Shown: positions 30,979 to 40,917 of the stretch, in pieces | Layout: every line of letters begins with the position of its first letter | Position numbering within the stretch: position 1 is the first letter of the stretch | Assembly: GCF_026262505.1 (NCBI RefSeq) | Contig: NC_067206.1 | Span: 38,949,660 to 39,013,659 of the forward strand | From: Trichomonas vaginalis G3 | Taxonomy: Eukaryota > Parabasalia > Trichomonadida > Trichomonadidae | DNA length: 64,000 nt | Direction: 5' to 3' | The notes under the pieces: model-generated | Database searches by the model: none | Seen by the model: the letters and a program-made list of their open reading frames with translations, nothing else | Told to the model about the DNA's origin: nothing | Translations under genes and position numbers: made by a program

Positions 30979-31824
30979 TTATATTTTTATCGTTCGATAG
31001 TAGTTGTATATGAAACTAAGTTCTAAGTAAAACGCATGGTATAATGGAATTATTCTTTTTCTTCCATCTGTAGTAAACCATACTTGAAAGTCTGAAATAC
31101 TTCCACTTGGTGGTTCGTATAACTTTGTAGGTTTTTCGTAAAAGTCATTTGCCAAGCATAAGAAAGAGTTTTGGCGCCAGAAAATGAAGCATGAACAATA
31201 ATAGCATCTTGTCGAAAATATTTTCATATGTTCCATTAGGGTTTTCGACTTCATAATAGTCCGGGTGTACTGGATATGCTGCAGGCTGATTTAACATCCT
31301 CATAAATCTATACCATGCCAAGTTGTTATATTTTGTAGAAATATAAACGTTTTCTCCAAGGTCTTCTATTTTATTGATTTTAACAGTTGCATTTTTCCTG
31401 TCATAAATAATATCGAGATGGTATTCTCCTTCGTCAATGTTATACTGGTTTGCATATTCAATATAGATATCGTTTATTTTTTCTTGAAAGCTTGAAGAGT
31501 TGTTTCTAAGTTTACAAGCAAACTAACTTGTAAAAGTTTTCCCTGTTCAAATTTCTCATACATACGTTTTTCTTTGTTATAGTATCGAACTTCAAAACCG
31601 ACCGTAAATGGGAAACCATGTATGGCTTCTGAAATGAACTTCATTCTACGAAAGCCAATAGCTTTTGTGACGGATGGGTCTCTTAACCATCTTAATGGGT
31701 AGTCAAAACGATAGCCTTCATGCTTTACGGTATCTGTCTCAAACTTTTGACCGACATTAGTAAAAAGTTCATCTAATGGTTTAGTTGTAGCAACTCTAGA
31801 ATTTTCTTTTTCTATTGGAAGCAT
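30979..31824 (-). pseudogene. Minor capsid candidate of the FxYPxxW family, broken
   Basis: It is closely related along its length to the whole-looking gene at 60934-61794. Shared parts are an N-terminal K-P-L-D-x-x-F-T-N stretch, YRFDYPLRWL, KAIGFRRM, and a C-terminal FYEPPSxSxSDFQVWFTT followed by IIPLYxxFYLELSFIYNY. About two breaks. It runs toward the left end. The position near fibre genes fits a virion surface protein, but the function is inferred. Confidence 0.55.
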
Positions 31825-31842
31825 ATTTTATCTATAATAAAA

Positions 31843-33513
31843 ATGTCAAATGAAACAGCGTCTATGAGAGAAATACAACACAACCGACAACTCATTATGC
31901 AAGCTCTAAATAAGAACACAACAAACTTTTCAAACTATTCTAAGATATCTGAGTCATTGAAAGAAGGAAACTTAAAACTGACATTAAACCCAATGACAGA
32001 TGAGTTTCTGTTTCAAGACAAGAAGAACAATACTGTCTGTATAAATCCAACAAAAGGAACTTTAAACGAGAAACCTATAAATGAACTTCTTTTGAAAGCA
32101 GATGTTGACAACAAGGCTGACAAAGAATATGTAGACGATGCAATAGCAAAAGAAGAAGAAAGAGCTAACAATGCTTATGCAACAAAAGAACATACTCATC
32201 CTGAACTAGCAGACAAAACATATGTTGACAATAAAATGTCAAGTGAAGTGACAAGAGCTGAAAACGAATATTCTAAAAAGACTCATATACATTATATTAA
32301 CCAAATACCAAGTCTTAAGGAAACATTAGAGACAAAAGCAAATAAGACTCATACACATTCTATATCTGATATTACAAACTTACAAGAAACCTTAAACAGG
32401 AAAAGTGCCGTTGGACATACACATACATCTTCTGAAATAACAGACTTAAACGTTAGCCTTGAAAATAAAGCAGATAAAACATATGTCAATGAAATATACC
32501 AAAGTTTGATAGGAACAAAAAATATTGAAACTATTGTTGGTGACTTTTCTGTCAATGAAGAAAATAAATATTTTAGATGGCAGTTGGTACAGTCCTTAAA
32601 AAATGGTACACGGTATAAACTCATTCCGAAAAAATAACAATGAAATGTATGTAAGCTATAAAAAGAATGATGGTACACAAGTTAAAGTTCCATTAGACAA
32701 CAACTGCTACTTAAACTTATATGGAGACGAACAAAAGAAATATTTAAGAGTTTATGAAATGACAGATATGACATTGCCTGACCCAGCTCCAGCACCATAT
32801 TATTATGACTATGGAGATGACGTCAGAACACCACATGTAGATGAACAAAAGCTAACATTATATTTAGATTATTATAGATATAAAAGATATAATGCAATAG
32901 AAAAAACGAGAATAGTATATTATTATACAGATGACAGAAATAAATATTATAGTCAAGATTTACCTACCCTGAAAACATAAGATTATATTATAAAAAATAT
33001 TCTGACACAAACCAGAAGAAACCTGAAATAGTTGCACTATATTTTAAGTTCAAAAGAGACAATCCTATAATATCTCATATGTTTGATTTAATGAACCCAG
33101 TAGGTTCTATTTATACATCTATGGATGCAAGAGGTCCTCAAGTAATGTTTGGTGTTGGTGCATGGGAACAAATAGTCGACAGGTTTTTGTATTGTGCAAA
33201 CTCTTCAAAGGAAACAGGTGGAAGTAAAACGATTTCAGGTGAAAATTTACCTGCACACAGTCATTACATAGATTTAAGTACATCTCAAGCAGGTTGGCAT
33301 AAGCATAGATATTGGGATTGGTCAGGAATGACAAAAGGTAAAGGATATGATGTTAAAGACGACGTTAAGTTTGCTATAAATTGTTACTGGAGTGACACTC
33401 AGGGAGAAGGAAACCATACACATTTCGTTTCAGGATATACGCAAACAACGGGACAAAGTAAAGAATACATGCCACCTTACATGACAGTTTACGCATGGTA
33501 TAGAATTGCTTAG
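31843..33513 (+). pseudogene. Fibre gene with phage-like HTH repeats and tail-collar domain, broken
   Basis: The N-terminal third has repeated elements of the form KADKxYVD, THxHxxxDI and KTHTHSISDI, typical of phage fibre shafts. The C-terminal part (33079-33513) is a tail-collar-like domain: NPVGSIYTSMDARGPQVMFG, GAWEQIVDRFLYC, then TGGSKTISGENLPAHSH. It ends YMPPYMTVYAWYRIA, as phage collar/fibre tips do. It would form a trimeric receptor-binding fibre on the particle. The related set in the inner element (42553-45522) has the same order. About two breaks. Confidence 0.65.
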
Positions 33514-34469
33514 TCGTCATTTTCAACTTCTTTAGCATATTCGTCAGGAGTTGTCTTATATTTGTTAGGAACTGTCTTTGAAAGTATACCACCTTGAACT
33601 TTGACAAGTTTGAAACGAGGTCTGACAATAGTAGTTTTATCTTCTGCTTGCAGTGTGTACATTTTGCCATGTTTGCCTAAAACTTCATAATATTCTCTTG
33701 TATACTTTCTTCTATTTTTACGAACACGAATGTGAGTACCTGTCGGGTTCCCATTGTTGTCATAGTCAATAGTATTTTCATATGGGTCGCGTTTAGGTAT
33801 TTCTATTTTTACTTTGTCACCTTTCTGAAGTTTGAAGCCCGGCATTCTTTCTTGTTTGTCTCTTTTGACTAAATTATTAAATATATAGTCTTTCTCTAAG
33901 TCAGGGTTGTTTTTCATTTCTTCGGGGGAGTGGTTTCCCAAACCTTTTTGTTTACGGTTATTGTAAATATTTAAAACTTGTCTCATCTTTGCCATGGAGA
34001 AGTGTCTATATTTGTCGTCATATGACATTTCATTTGCTTCACCACCTTGTGGTTGGTTTAAGTCTCTTAACATTTTTATACAACCGTCAATGACACCAAG
34101 AGCAGAATGGTTTTGGTCGACAATGAAATATTGGTTTACATTTTTTGAACGCAGATAGTTTTTAATATCATCTGATTTGAAAGAACTTTCACAGTCAGAT
34201 GTCAGTTTTGTTGGATGGTATTTGTCAACGAATATTGTCAAAGCAGTTTTCACATCTAAAATATTTTTGGACCATAATGGTATGGCTTCACAGTATCTTG
34301 TGTTTTGACCAACAAATATTAACCAGTATGGAGGTCCATCTGTTCTAACTCTCGGAATGTTTTCCAAGATATCCATAAACCAAGCATTTGGTGTTGAACT
34401 AAAGATTTTTATCATGAGTGCTTTTTTTGTTGCCTTAGAAACATAGGGGTCCTTGTTTGGATTCGTCAT
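33510..34469 (-). CDS. Maverick integrase (rve/DDE family)
   Basis: 319 residues. The rve core begins at WFMDILEN (residues ~32-39), followed by LTSDCESSF about 60 residues on, and then a helix LGVIDGCIKMLRDLNQ in the region of the third catalytic position. The C-terminal ~100 residues (GDKVKIEIPKRDPYEN, REYYEVLGKHGKMY) resemble the SH3/chromo-type DNA-binding end of Polinton integrases. It joins element ends to target DNA. Compared with the inner element's integrase (361 residues), this copy lacks an equivalent N-terminal extension. It overlaps the fibre gene's end by 4 bases, convergently. A single open frame. Confidence 0.82.
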   Translation of the reverse strand: MTNPNKDPYVSKATKKALMIKIFSSTPNAWFMDILENIPRVRTDGPPYWLIFVGQNTRYCEAIPLWSKNILDVKTALTIFVDKYHPTKLTSDCESSFKSDDIKNYLRSKNVNQYFIVDQNHSALGVIDGCIKMLRDLNQPQGGEANEMSYDDKYRHFSMAKMRQVLNIYNNRKQKGLGNHSPEEMKNNPDLEKDYIFNNLVKRDKQERMPGFKLQKGDKVKIEIPKRDPYENTIDYDNNGNPTGTHIRVRKNRRKYTREYYEVLGKHGKMYTLQAEDKTTIVRPRFKLVKVQGGILSKTVPNKYKTTPDEYAKEVENDD

Positions 34470-34488
34470 TTTTTAACCCATAAGAAAT

Positions 34489-34889
34489 GGGTTTATTTGG
34501 CGCATTAGCAGGAGTTGCATCCAGATTTTTGCCCGCAGTGGGAAACAATAGCCAGAGGTGTATTTGGAGTTGGAAGGAAGATTTTGAGTACATTAGGTAT
34601 ACTTAAAGAGAAAGCACAACCTATTATACAAACTGTACAGAAAGGTTGGGATGTAGCACGAGATGCAACAAATCTTATTCCAAATCCTGAAACAAGAGGA
34701 AAAGTTCAAGGATGGATGGACAATGTAGGAAGACAAGCAGGAAACTATTATAACAAAGCAAATGACTACTATAACCAAGCAGGACACTATATGGACCAAG
34801 GTGAAAGATTCTTTAACAGAGGATATAACCATGCACAACAGTGGGTAAACAATAACCAACCTCAACCGCCTCAAACGTGGGGAATGTAA
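34489..34889 (+). pseudogene. Small virion-like protein with Gly/Asn/Tyr repeats, broken
   Basis: The start is MGLFGALAGVASRFLPAVG, a hydrophobic Gly/Ala head like that at 30731 and at 38484. The body has repeated NYYNKANDYYNQAGHYMDQ and a Pro/Gln tail. It is probably a membrane-interacting minor virion protein by analogy. About one break. Confidence 0.4.
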
Positions 34890-34908
34890 AGTTTTTTATT
34901 GAGATGAA

Positions 34909-35061
34909 ATGAACAATGCAGCATTGAGACAAATAAGTTCAAGATGGATTTGTCGGCTTCCAGCAGTTACACCACGTGTTTGTCAAGTTCTTCCTATACC
35001 TCAGGAAGTTTTAGACCGACTTAAAAAACCTAAACAACCAGTTGAAAACAAACCAAACTAA
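34909..35061 (+). CDS. 50-residue basic hypothetical protein
   Basis: It begins MNNAALRQISSRWICRL and ends KQPVENKPN, with Arg and Pro rich middle sequence. It is preceded by TTTTTTATTGAGATGAA, a variant of the leader used by the next gene. No family recognised. Tight packing between two other small genes on the same strand supports it. Confidence 0.4.
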   Translation: MNNAALRQISSRWICRLPAVTPRVCQVLPIPQEVLDRLKKPKQPVENKPN

Positions 35062-35080
35062 AATTTTTTACTGAGATGAA

Positions 35081-35665
35081 ATGACCGAAGAAGTTGAAAC
35101 GGTAGATTTGACACCACAAACAAAAAGTTCAGAACCATTGTCAAAACCTGTCAAAGAACTTACAGATGAAGAGAAAAATTCAATAATAGAAAGTGCCAGG
35201 TCTGGAAATACAAACCCTAACTATAAAGTCACTTTTCATAAAAATGGAACGGCTAGTATCTCAAAAAAGAAACAGACTCTCACAAATAAAATATTGAAGT
35301 CTGAAGGAGCTTTCGAGACAACAGATGGAAAAGTTTACTTCACTGACCAACAGTTCATTATAGAACATCTCATTGACTTAGAGTCGAAATATTCTAAACT
35401 TTACAACAAACACAAAAAGTTGAAAGGAAAACAAAAACAAATGGCATATGATATTTATGAAGATGTTGACGACACAACTGTTCCTGCAAGTGAAGTAAAG
35501 TCAGAGGAACCGAAAAGTGACGAAAAACCGATAGAAGAAGAAAAACCAAAAACTGAAGATAAACCAAAACCAAAGTTTAGTTTGGAAACTAAACCAAGTC
35601 AACCTTCATTAGCTGGTATGGGTTGGCGTCAAAGACTTATGGCAGCAGGCGGTTATGTTAAGTAA
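35081..35665 (+). CDS. Maverick hypothetical protein with coiled coil and acidic Pro/Lys tail
   Basis: 194 residues. An acidic head is followed by LTDEEKNSIIESARSG and YKVTFHKNGTASISKKKQTL, then a helix (IIEHLIDLESKYSKLYNKHKK) likely to be a coiled coil. After that comes an E/K/P-rich low-complexity region and a conserved-looking end, GMGWRQRLMAAGGYVK. The first part resembles the gene at 56714 (ESIILNDARG, YVSQSKDGKIYVRKRK) and the remnant at 59261 in the inner element, so it is a family shared by these Mavericks. The function is unknown. It looks whole, with a leader TTTTTTACTGAGATGAA. Confidence 0.55.
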   Translation: MTEEVETVDLTPQTKSSEPLSKPVKELTDEEKNSIIESARSGNTNPNYKVTFHKNGTASISKKKQTLTNKILKSEGAFETTDGKVYFTDQQFIIEHLIDLESKYSKLYNKHKKLKGKQKQMAYDIYEDVDDTTVPASEVKSEEPKSDEKPIEEEKPKTEDKPKPKFSLETKPSQPSLAGMGWRQRLMAAGGYVK

Positions 35666-35696
35666 AGAAAAAAAATATTTTTTTATTTTTATAAAA

Positions 35697-37261
35697 ATGC
35701 CCCCATATAGAATGGATAGAAAGTCTGCTAGAATAAAAGCAGAGTTACAAAGATATGGTTGGAGAGTTTCGAAGAATTTTAAATATAGGAAGGGAAGACC
35801 CATAAAAGTCTATGACAAATTGTCTGGTCTTCGCTACGAAATGGATTTGGAAACAGCACGTGCCAATTATCCAAACAGACTAGAGAGGTTAGAAGAAGAA
35901 CGTCTTATGGACATGCCTTTCGATGTTAGTGAACCTCAAGTTGAAGGACACGACGGCTTTGCCAGATTCTACTGGAAACATGACGAACAATTGCATCCTT
36001 TGAGAAGGAAAAAAGGAAAAGGTGAAGACACACATGCTCCCATGGAAAGAACAAGATATGCATATGAAAAGTATCGTGAAGTTAGAAGTCAAATTACATC
36101 TGGTCGAACCTTTACAGTAAACTTTGACGAAGGAAAGAACAAAGAAGGCTTCATGGGAGTACTTGCTGCAATTCAAGACGGAAATAAGAAAGGACACAAT
36201 CTCAGATTGACCATAACAGATTTGGATGGTCACATTTACTATGCACATGGCAATGAACAAACAGCCGCAAAACTTCTTGACGCTTTCAAGACTACAAAGA
36301 GAGAACAAATGGTTGACTCCGACTCAGACATTTTGAATGCAATTGAAGGAATTGCAAGTGTCAAGTTCGAATGGTACCAACCTAACCCTCAAGTAGTGAG
36401 ACAACATGCTGGATACTTCCCGTTCATAAATAAGTCTGACATTGACTTGACAAGGTATGGAATTTACAATTCAATTGAAACAATTGTCAATGAACCTTGC
36501 ATTCTTACATGTCTCAGGAACTCTGGTCTTGTTACAGATGAGAAGATGAAGTATCTTGAGTCATGTGTGAAGACAAGGTACATTCTCAGAGGTCAATTGG
36601 CAAAAATTGCACCGTTGGCAAATGTCAATATCCGAGTCAACATACCTACAGCTAAAGGTTCTTCACATGACGACTATGTTGTTGAGTTCAATTTACCATG
36701 GTTGAAGATTGTAATTGTCCACAACCACTTCATGTTGAACGAAAGTCTTACAAACCCATTCTTTGGTAAAAGTAAGTGCAACATTGTCAGAGCTGTAAAC
36801 ATTCTTTTCGAGAAAGGTTTGTTGGAACCAATTCCAGATGACAAGCTGACAGAAACTTTTGTACCAAAAGACGAAACAAGCTTTTCATTGTTAGCAAGAC
36901 CAAAAGTTGTTCCGGACAAAGTTCTAGTACAAAAGAAGTACACAGTTCCACAAGGGGTTGGTATGTTCGGATACCAACCTGAACCAGAAGAACTTCCAAT
37001 GAGGTTGCAAGAACTTCAAGATGCTATAAACAAACTTCCATTGAGACATCCAATTGACGTCAAATTGTATTGGAGAGCATCTGAGTTAGGTCAGAAGGTT
37101 TTATATGAAACAGGTTGCTTCGACGATGTTTATGAGATAACAGGAGAAGTTTCTCAGAAGATAAGAGACTCACTTGAATTTCCACAAACTGGACCAATTG
37201 GTTGCGACAAGTTCGACTCAAACGAAAAGATATACTATGTCGACCTTAACGCTGCATACAT
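35697..37261 (+). pseudogene. Protein-primed DNA polymerase B, 5' part (outer element)
   Basis: It starts at MPPYRMDRKSARIKAELQ behind the leader TTTTTTTATTTTTATAAAA. The first ~520 residues are the N-terminal and pre-palm part of a Polinton pPolB. The visible part ends at KIYYVDLNAAY, the catalytic motif A of family B polymerases. The coding sequence is then interrupted by insertion of the whole inner Maverick. The remaining 3' part lies at 60193-60785. The part seen here is one open frame. Confidence 0.75.
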
Positions 37262-37519
37262 AGTTAGTATACATATCTTCAGTACGGTGGCACTGCGCGC
37301 CATCTTACCGAAGATATGTCAACCTGACACTTTACAAAACCACTAACGTATATTTTACATCGCAGATGCAATATTTCTAATAACCTTAAACTATTTCTGC
37401 CACGTAAAGTATTTATCACATAAACCACCTCATCTCACCTCTCTGTACGTTATATATTGTGCGCAGGTCATTGCCCATGACAACTCCCCGCGACACAATG
37501 CACGTGCATGAAAAAATAA

Positions 37520-37577
37520 ACGTTCTCACTAACGTTCTCACTAACGTTCTCACTAACGTACACACTAACGTTCTCAT
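37520..37577 (+). repeat. Tandem AACGTTCTCACT repeats in the TIR
   Basis: Five consecutive ~12-bp copies of ACGTTCTCACTA, one with a variant (ACGTACACACTA). They are mirrored at 59878-59935. AACGTT words also recur just inside the TIR (37962) and in several gene leaders (AACGTTAGTTTT). Confidence 0.8.
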
Positions 37578-37900
37578 TTACAAAAGTATTGCAACTCTTT
37601 CCATTGTTGTGCTTCACATAATAGTTCATATTCTTCAGTATCACTACTGTCGCTCCAATCGTCTGAGTCAAAGTCACTGTCATAATTAATGTTAGTAAGT
37701 TTTGACAAAGCTAATGAAACACGCTTACCGTTTGTATCTACTGCTTGTATATATCTTCCATTATGTTTGCTATCATAAACGCTCAAACTAACTTTACCCT
37801 TTCTCCCTCGTATCTGATAGAATGTATTTTCACGAGGAACGAAGAACAAATTCTTGAACTCATGACCGTTGTAGTTTGTTATTTCAATAGTTTTCGTCAT
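37574..37900 (-). CDS. TIR-encoded small protein with a homing-endonuclease-like domain
   Basis: 108 residues from MTKTIEITNYNGHEF. The core LFFVPRENTFYQI and GRYIQAVDTNGKRVSLALSK aligns by eye with the C-terminal third of the HNH protein at 54912 (YYVPSEDVFYYFMG, YINITDVEGRRTKLSIAK). The tail is acidic (DSDFDSDDWSDSSDTEE). There is no catalytic HNH here, so it may be a free-standing DNA- or protein-binding domain. Because it lies in the TIR, the element carries it twice. The leader TTTTTATTTGGATGTA precedes the ATG. An upstream in-frame TTG was not used. Confidence 0.6.
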   Translation of the reverse strand: MTKTIEITNYNGHEFKNLFFVPRENTFYQIRGRKGKVSLSVYDSKHNGRYIQAVDTNGKRVSLALSKLTNINYDSDFDSDDWSDSSDTEEYELLCEAQQWKELQYFCK

Positions 37901-37968
37901 TACATCCAAATAAAAATTTTCAGTAAAAATAAAACTAACGTTAAAAATTTCTCATAACATAAACGTTC

Positions 37969-38484
37969 TCATTGCTTTATAACTCTCTTCCTTGGTTTCT
38001 TTTTAGTTGCTTTCTTCACGTCTGTCTCCAGCTTAACTGTCTTTCTTCTTCGTCCGTAATGATACCAGTTACTTCCACCAGTCAATGGGTCAAATGGTCT
38101 TTCGTAAGGGTTTCCATACATTCCATAGGGACCATACGGAAGAACTACTGGTGGAGGAAGAGTTCCATCGACTCTATTTAAATGCATTGTTTCACCTTTC
38201 ATCTGGTCATTAAAGTCTTTTGCATGTTTTGCAAACTCATCGTCCTTTCCTAAAGCATTTTCTGACTCAGTCGCAACCAAATTGGATGCTTTATTTATGA
38301 GCCCTATTTTATTTAATCTTAACTTCTTTGCAACCCAGCCTCCAATCTTCCCTTTATTTGCATCTAATGTCTTCGAAACTCTTCCTCCACTCATTTTATT
38401 TACTGCGTCATAAGCTCCAAGTGCTTTTGCTCCAAATGCTAATGCTTTTGTTCCCATTGCGCCTAAAGCTGCCCAAGCTACCAT
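37969..38484 (-). CDS. Gly/Ala-rich small virion-like protein with basic tail
   Basis: 171 residues. The head MVAWAALGAMGTKALAFGAK is hydrophobic and amphipathic. The middle is Pro/Gly/Tyr rich (PYGPYGMYGNPYERPF), and the tail is strongly basic (KKATKKKPRKRVIKQ), suited to binding DNA. It resembles in layout the small virion-like genes of the outer element. A core or membrane-active minor capsid protein is a guess. The upstream gene's stop directly abuts this ATG: it is the third gene in a tight minus-strand run from 39591 to 37969. Confidence 0.5.
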   Translation of the reverse strand: MVAWAALGAMGTKALAFGAKALGAYDAVNKMSGGRVSKTLDANKGKIGGWVAKKLRLNKIGLINKASNLVATESENALGKDDEFAKHAKDFNDQMKGETMHLNRVDGTLPPPVVLPYGPYGMYGNPYERPFDPLTGGSNWYHYGRRRKTVKLETDVKKATKKKPRKRVIKQ

Positions 38485-38709
38485 TTACACCATATTAAAA
38501 TCATCTCTCTTCAATATTATCTCATAAAAGTTCTCGTTACTGGAGAAAGTCAATGAAACATAAACATTCTCATGGACTTCGTCCTCGCCGCGTTGCGGCT
38601 TCATAAACTTCTTTCTTATATCATCTATTCGCTTCAAAATGTCTGAACAATTGCTAACATCTTCTACAACAGTTATTTCATCATGAATGACCTTCAAGAA
38701 CAAGCTCAT
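38485..38709 (-). CDS. 74-residue hypothetical protein with an embedded double hairpin
   Basis: It begins MSLFLKVIHDEITVVED and ends YEIILKRDDFNMV. Residues KPQRGEDEVHE are encoded by a GC-rich double-hairpin insert (38574-38599) that occurs identically, and in the same reading frame, in the gene at 51057. Without the insert the sequence is ordinary beta/alpha-like protein. It abuts both neighbours with no spacer, so it is probably co-transcribed. Confidence 0.5.
   Translation of the reverse strand: MSLFLKVIHDEITVVEDVSNCSDILKRIDDIRKKFMKPQRGEDEVHENVYVSLTFSSNENFYEIILKRDDFNMV
38574..38599 (-). repeat. GC-rich double hairpin in a coding region
   Basis: GGAC-TTC-GTCC, spacer TC, then GCCGC-GTT-GCGGC. 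The 31-bp context (38571-38601) is identical in reverse to 51222-51252, in an unrelated gene. Confidence 0.8.
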
Positions 38710-39591
38710 TTAATATGCTATTAAAATCATTTCAATAATGAGTCCATCCTTTCCATCTTTAGGTAGCACAACATCTTTCATTGAAGAAGGTTCGACAAGT
38801 CTTATGTTAAACTTACTGACAAAGTTTGTTATACTATAATGCTTCGGCGGCGAATACATGTAGTTTGAAAGACATAATATAGATTCTTCAGCAAATTCAC
38901 TTATACTGGATTTTATAACAATGTTCTCACGAGACCAAATACCACCAATTGACAATCTTGTAAGCAATCCTGCTGAACCTTCTACTGTAAACGTCGATGG
39001 TAACATTCCACGAAGGTCATCTATTGACATCGTTGAGTCACTGTATTTAAAGATTTTCTTAAAGCAATCGTCATTATCTAACCATGCAATAGCTTTGAAG
39101 TTTTCATTCGAATATACATCTGCTTCATTAAATGTAAAACCTGACTTCTTTGCAGAGACGACTTTAAAATCTATTGAGTTTGTTTCAAAATTATATGCTA
39201 TGCTAACTTCTGAAGGTAATGGGTGTCCTTCCGCAGTCAGTTGTTCTCTCACTACCGTTTGAAGCTTTGTGTTAAAAACTTTCATGTCATCTCCTGTGTC
39301 TAGGTTCACATACACAGCAATAGGAAAACTATCTTGCTTCTTTGTTTCATCATTATATCTCAAAACATTAAAGTTCTTCAATAATATTGTCCTTCCTGCT
39401 GGAATACTTCGAACCTGTCTTATTTCAATAGCTTTCTCACCTCCTACATACTCTACCCAGTGTCTTGGATATTCATAAGTATACTGACTTTCTTGAATTT
39501 TGGTAGGTTTCATCATAACGTGTTCATAGTATATCTTTATACTCTTGTCAGTTAGACTCGGTGCTATGTTCTGAATATTTCTGACTTGCAT
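38710..39591 (-). CDS. Minor capsid candidate of the FxYPxxW family
   Basis: 293 residues from MQVRNIQNIAPSL. I chose this start because it follows TTTTTAAT, lies 16 bases from the divergent ATPase gene, and gives the family's N-terminus. Key features are YTYEYPRHWVEYVG and KAIEIRQVRSIPAG (compare YRFDYPIRWL and KAIGFRRV at 60934), a central beta-rich region, and a C-terminal IIEMILIA. The position beside the packaging ATPase and among virion genes suggests a structural protein. The family identity to known penton-type proteins is unproven. First gene of a tight minus-strand run. Confidence 0.55.
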   Translation of the reverse strand: MQVRNIQNIAPSLTDKSIKIYYEHVMMKPTKIQESQYTYEYPRHWVEYVGGEKAIEIRQVRSIPAGRTILLKNFNVLRYNDETKKQDSFPIAVYVNLDTGDDMKVFNTKLQTVVREQLTAEGHPLPSEVSIAYNFETNSIDFKVVSAKKSGFTFNEADVYSNENFKAIAWLDNDDCFKKIFKYSDSTMSIDDLRGMLPSTFTVEGSAGLLTRLSIGGIWSRENIVIKSSISEFAEESILCLSNYMYSPPKHYSITNFVSKFNIRLVEPSSMKDVVLPKDGKDGLIIEMILIAY

Positions 39592-39607
39592 TTTTAATGG
39601 AGATAAA

Positions 39608-40495
39608 ATGAAGCATTTAATACATGACGTAGATGAAGACATGAATGAAACTACAGACAAACTTAACTCTTCTCTCATTCTTCCTTTCAGTAAGGACTAT
39701 GAGTTCTGTTCAAATGGTGTTTATTTCTATTGTGGAAAGATGGGGTCAGGAAAGACATTTAACCTCATTCGTCATATACTCATAACAGAGCGTTTAGGTC
39801 AAGATTCATATTATGACCAAATCATTATATCAGCAACTTCAGACTCTATGGACTCAACAGCGAAAACATTTATGTCAAAAGTTCAAGCCTCGGTCGTTAA
39901 AGTTCCAGATAGCGAACTCATTGAATTTCTTCAACGTTACATTCGACGTAAGAGGAAATATTATGCCATCGTTGAATTTATACAGTCAGGAATGCAAAAG
40001 ACTTCAGAAGAGATGGAAAGAATTATTGACAAACACCACTTACGTCAATACTCAGGAGTTTACGATATGAAACGACTTACAAACTACATTCTATCAAAAC
40101 TTTCAAAATACCCCTTCAAAAAATATCCTTCAAACACTTTATTAGTTTGTGACGACTTCGCTGGTAAAGGTTTAGTGTCAAAGCCTGACTCACCATTAGC
40201 TAACATCATTACTAAAGTCAGACATTACCACTTAACTGTAGCAATACTTATGCAAACATGGAGGTTTTTAGCTTTAAACATAAAACGTCTCATAACTGAC
40301 TTCGTTATCTTTCAAGGTTTCTCACGTTATGATATTGAACTCATTTGGAAACAGTCAGGTATAACATTACCTTTTGAAGAAATTTGGGAAGCATATAAGT
40401 CTCTCATCTCTCCTCGTTCATACCTTGAGATTCATATCATGACTAATACCATTAAAGTCAAAAATATTCCATGGGAACGACCAACATTGTTTTAA
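39608..40495 (+). CDS. DNA-packaging ATPase (FtsK/HerA, A32-like)
   Basis: 295 residues. GVYFYCGKMGSGKTF is the Walker A motif (residues ~38-50), and SNTLLVCDDFAG (~180) is Walker B. A later MQTWRFLALNIKRL supplies the sensor region. These are the hallmarks of the Polinton and poxvirus A32-type genome packaging ATPase, which pumps DNA into the capsid. The length is normal. It is divergent from the structural gene at 38710, with a 16-base shared promoter region (TTTTTAATGGAGATAAA). It looks whole. Confidence 0.9.
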   Translation: MKHLIHDVDEDMNETTDKLNSSLILPFSKDYEFCSNGVYFYCGKMGSGKTFNLIRHILITERLGQDSYYDQIIISATSDSMDSTAKTFMSKVQASVVKVPDSELIEFLQRYIRRKRKYYAIVEFIQSGMQKTSEEMERIIDKHHLRQYSGVYDMKRLTNYILSKLSKYPFKKYPSNTLLVCDDFAGKGLVSKPDSPLANIITKVRHYHLTVAILMQTWRFLALNIKRLITDFVIFQGFSRYDIELIWKQSGITLPFEEIWEAYKSLISPRSYLEIHIMTNTIKVKNIPWERPTLF

Positions 40496-40806
40496 AGTTT
40501 AACCTTCAATTGACTGATGGTAAACAAATTCCATGCATCTCTGTCGCCATTTCTGTTAATATTTTTGCTGTCATTCATATCATCCACTTCCCCATCCGTT
40601 AACTTTTGAGGATATGCGTTAGAATAGCTGTTCTTAAATGAAGGCTTTTCACCTTTTAGCGCATAAACTCTATAACTTTCTGCATACTTTATGTTTGAAC
40701 CTCCTGAGCCATCATTGACATAAATTTTTATAGGCTTCCACCCTTTGTTCATGTTCCTGCTTCTTCCCTTAGCTCTTTTGTTCAGTAGTTCTACATCTTT
40801 ATACAC
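40492..40806 (-). CDS. Hypothetical Maverick protein, 104 residues
   Basis: It begins MYKDVELLNKRAKGRSRNM, is basic near the start, then has IKIYVNDGSGGSNIKYAESY, with a beta-strand style and a polar Asn/Asp-rich tail. No family recognised. Its stop overlaps the convergent ATPase gene's end by 4 bases. A ~30-codon frame directly upstream on the same strand (about 40791-40880, MNNILDKGLNVKLTNEK) ends overlapping this ATG and may be a small co-transcribed gene. Confidence 0.45.
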   Translation of the reverse strand: MYKDVELLNKRAKGRSRNMNKGWKPIKIYVNDGSGGSNIKYAESYRVYALKGEKPSFKNSYSNAYPQKLTDGEVDDMNDSKNINRNGDRDAWNLFTISQLKVKL

Positions 40807-40917
40807 AGCTCCTGTCTCAGTGAATTCAACAATTTTTCATTCGTTAGCTTTACATTCAAACCCTTGTCGAGTATATTGTTCATTTCATACATATAAAAGG
40901 TTTTTATTCTATATGAA

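Larger units (their letters stand above)
37262..37950 (+). repeat. Left terminal inverted repeat of the inner Maverick
   Basis: About 689 bp, matching 59503-60191 in reverse. It includes a sub-terminal hairpin (CATATCTTCAGTACGG to CCGAAGATATG region), a ~12-bp tandem array (37520-37577) and an entire small gene (37574-37900). The match ends at AAATTT near 37950. Confidence 0.9.
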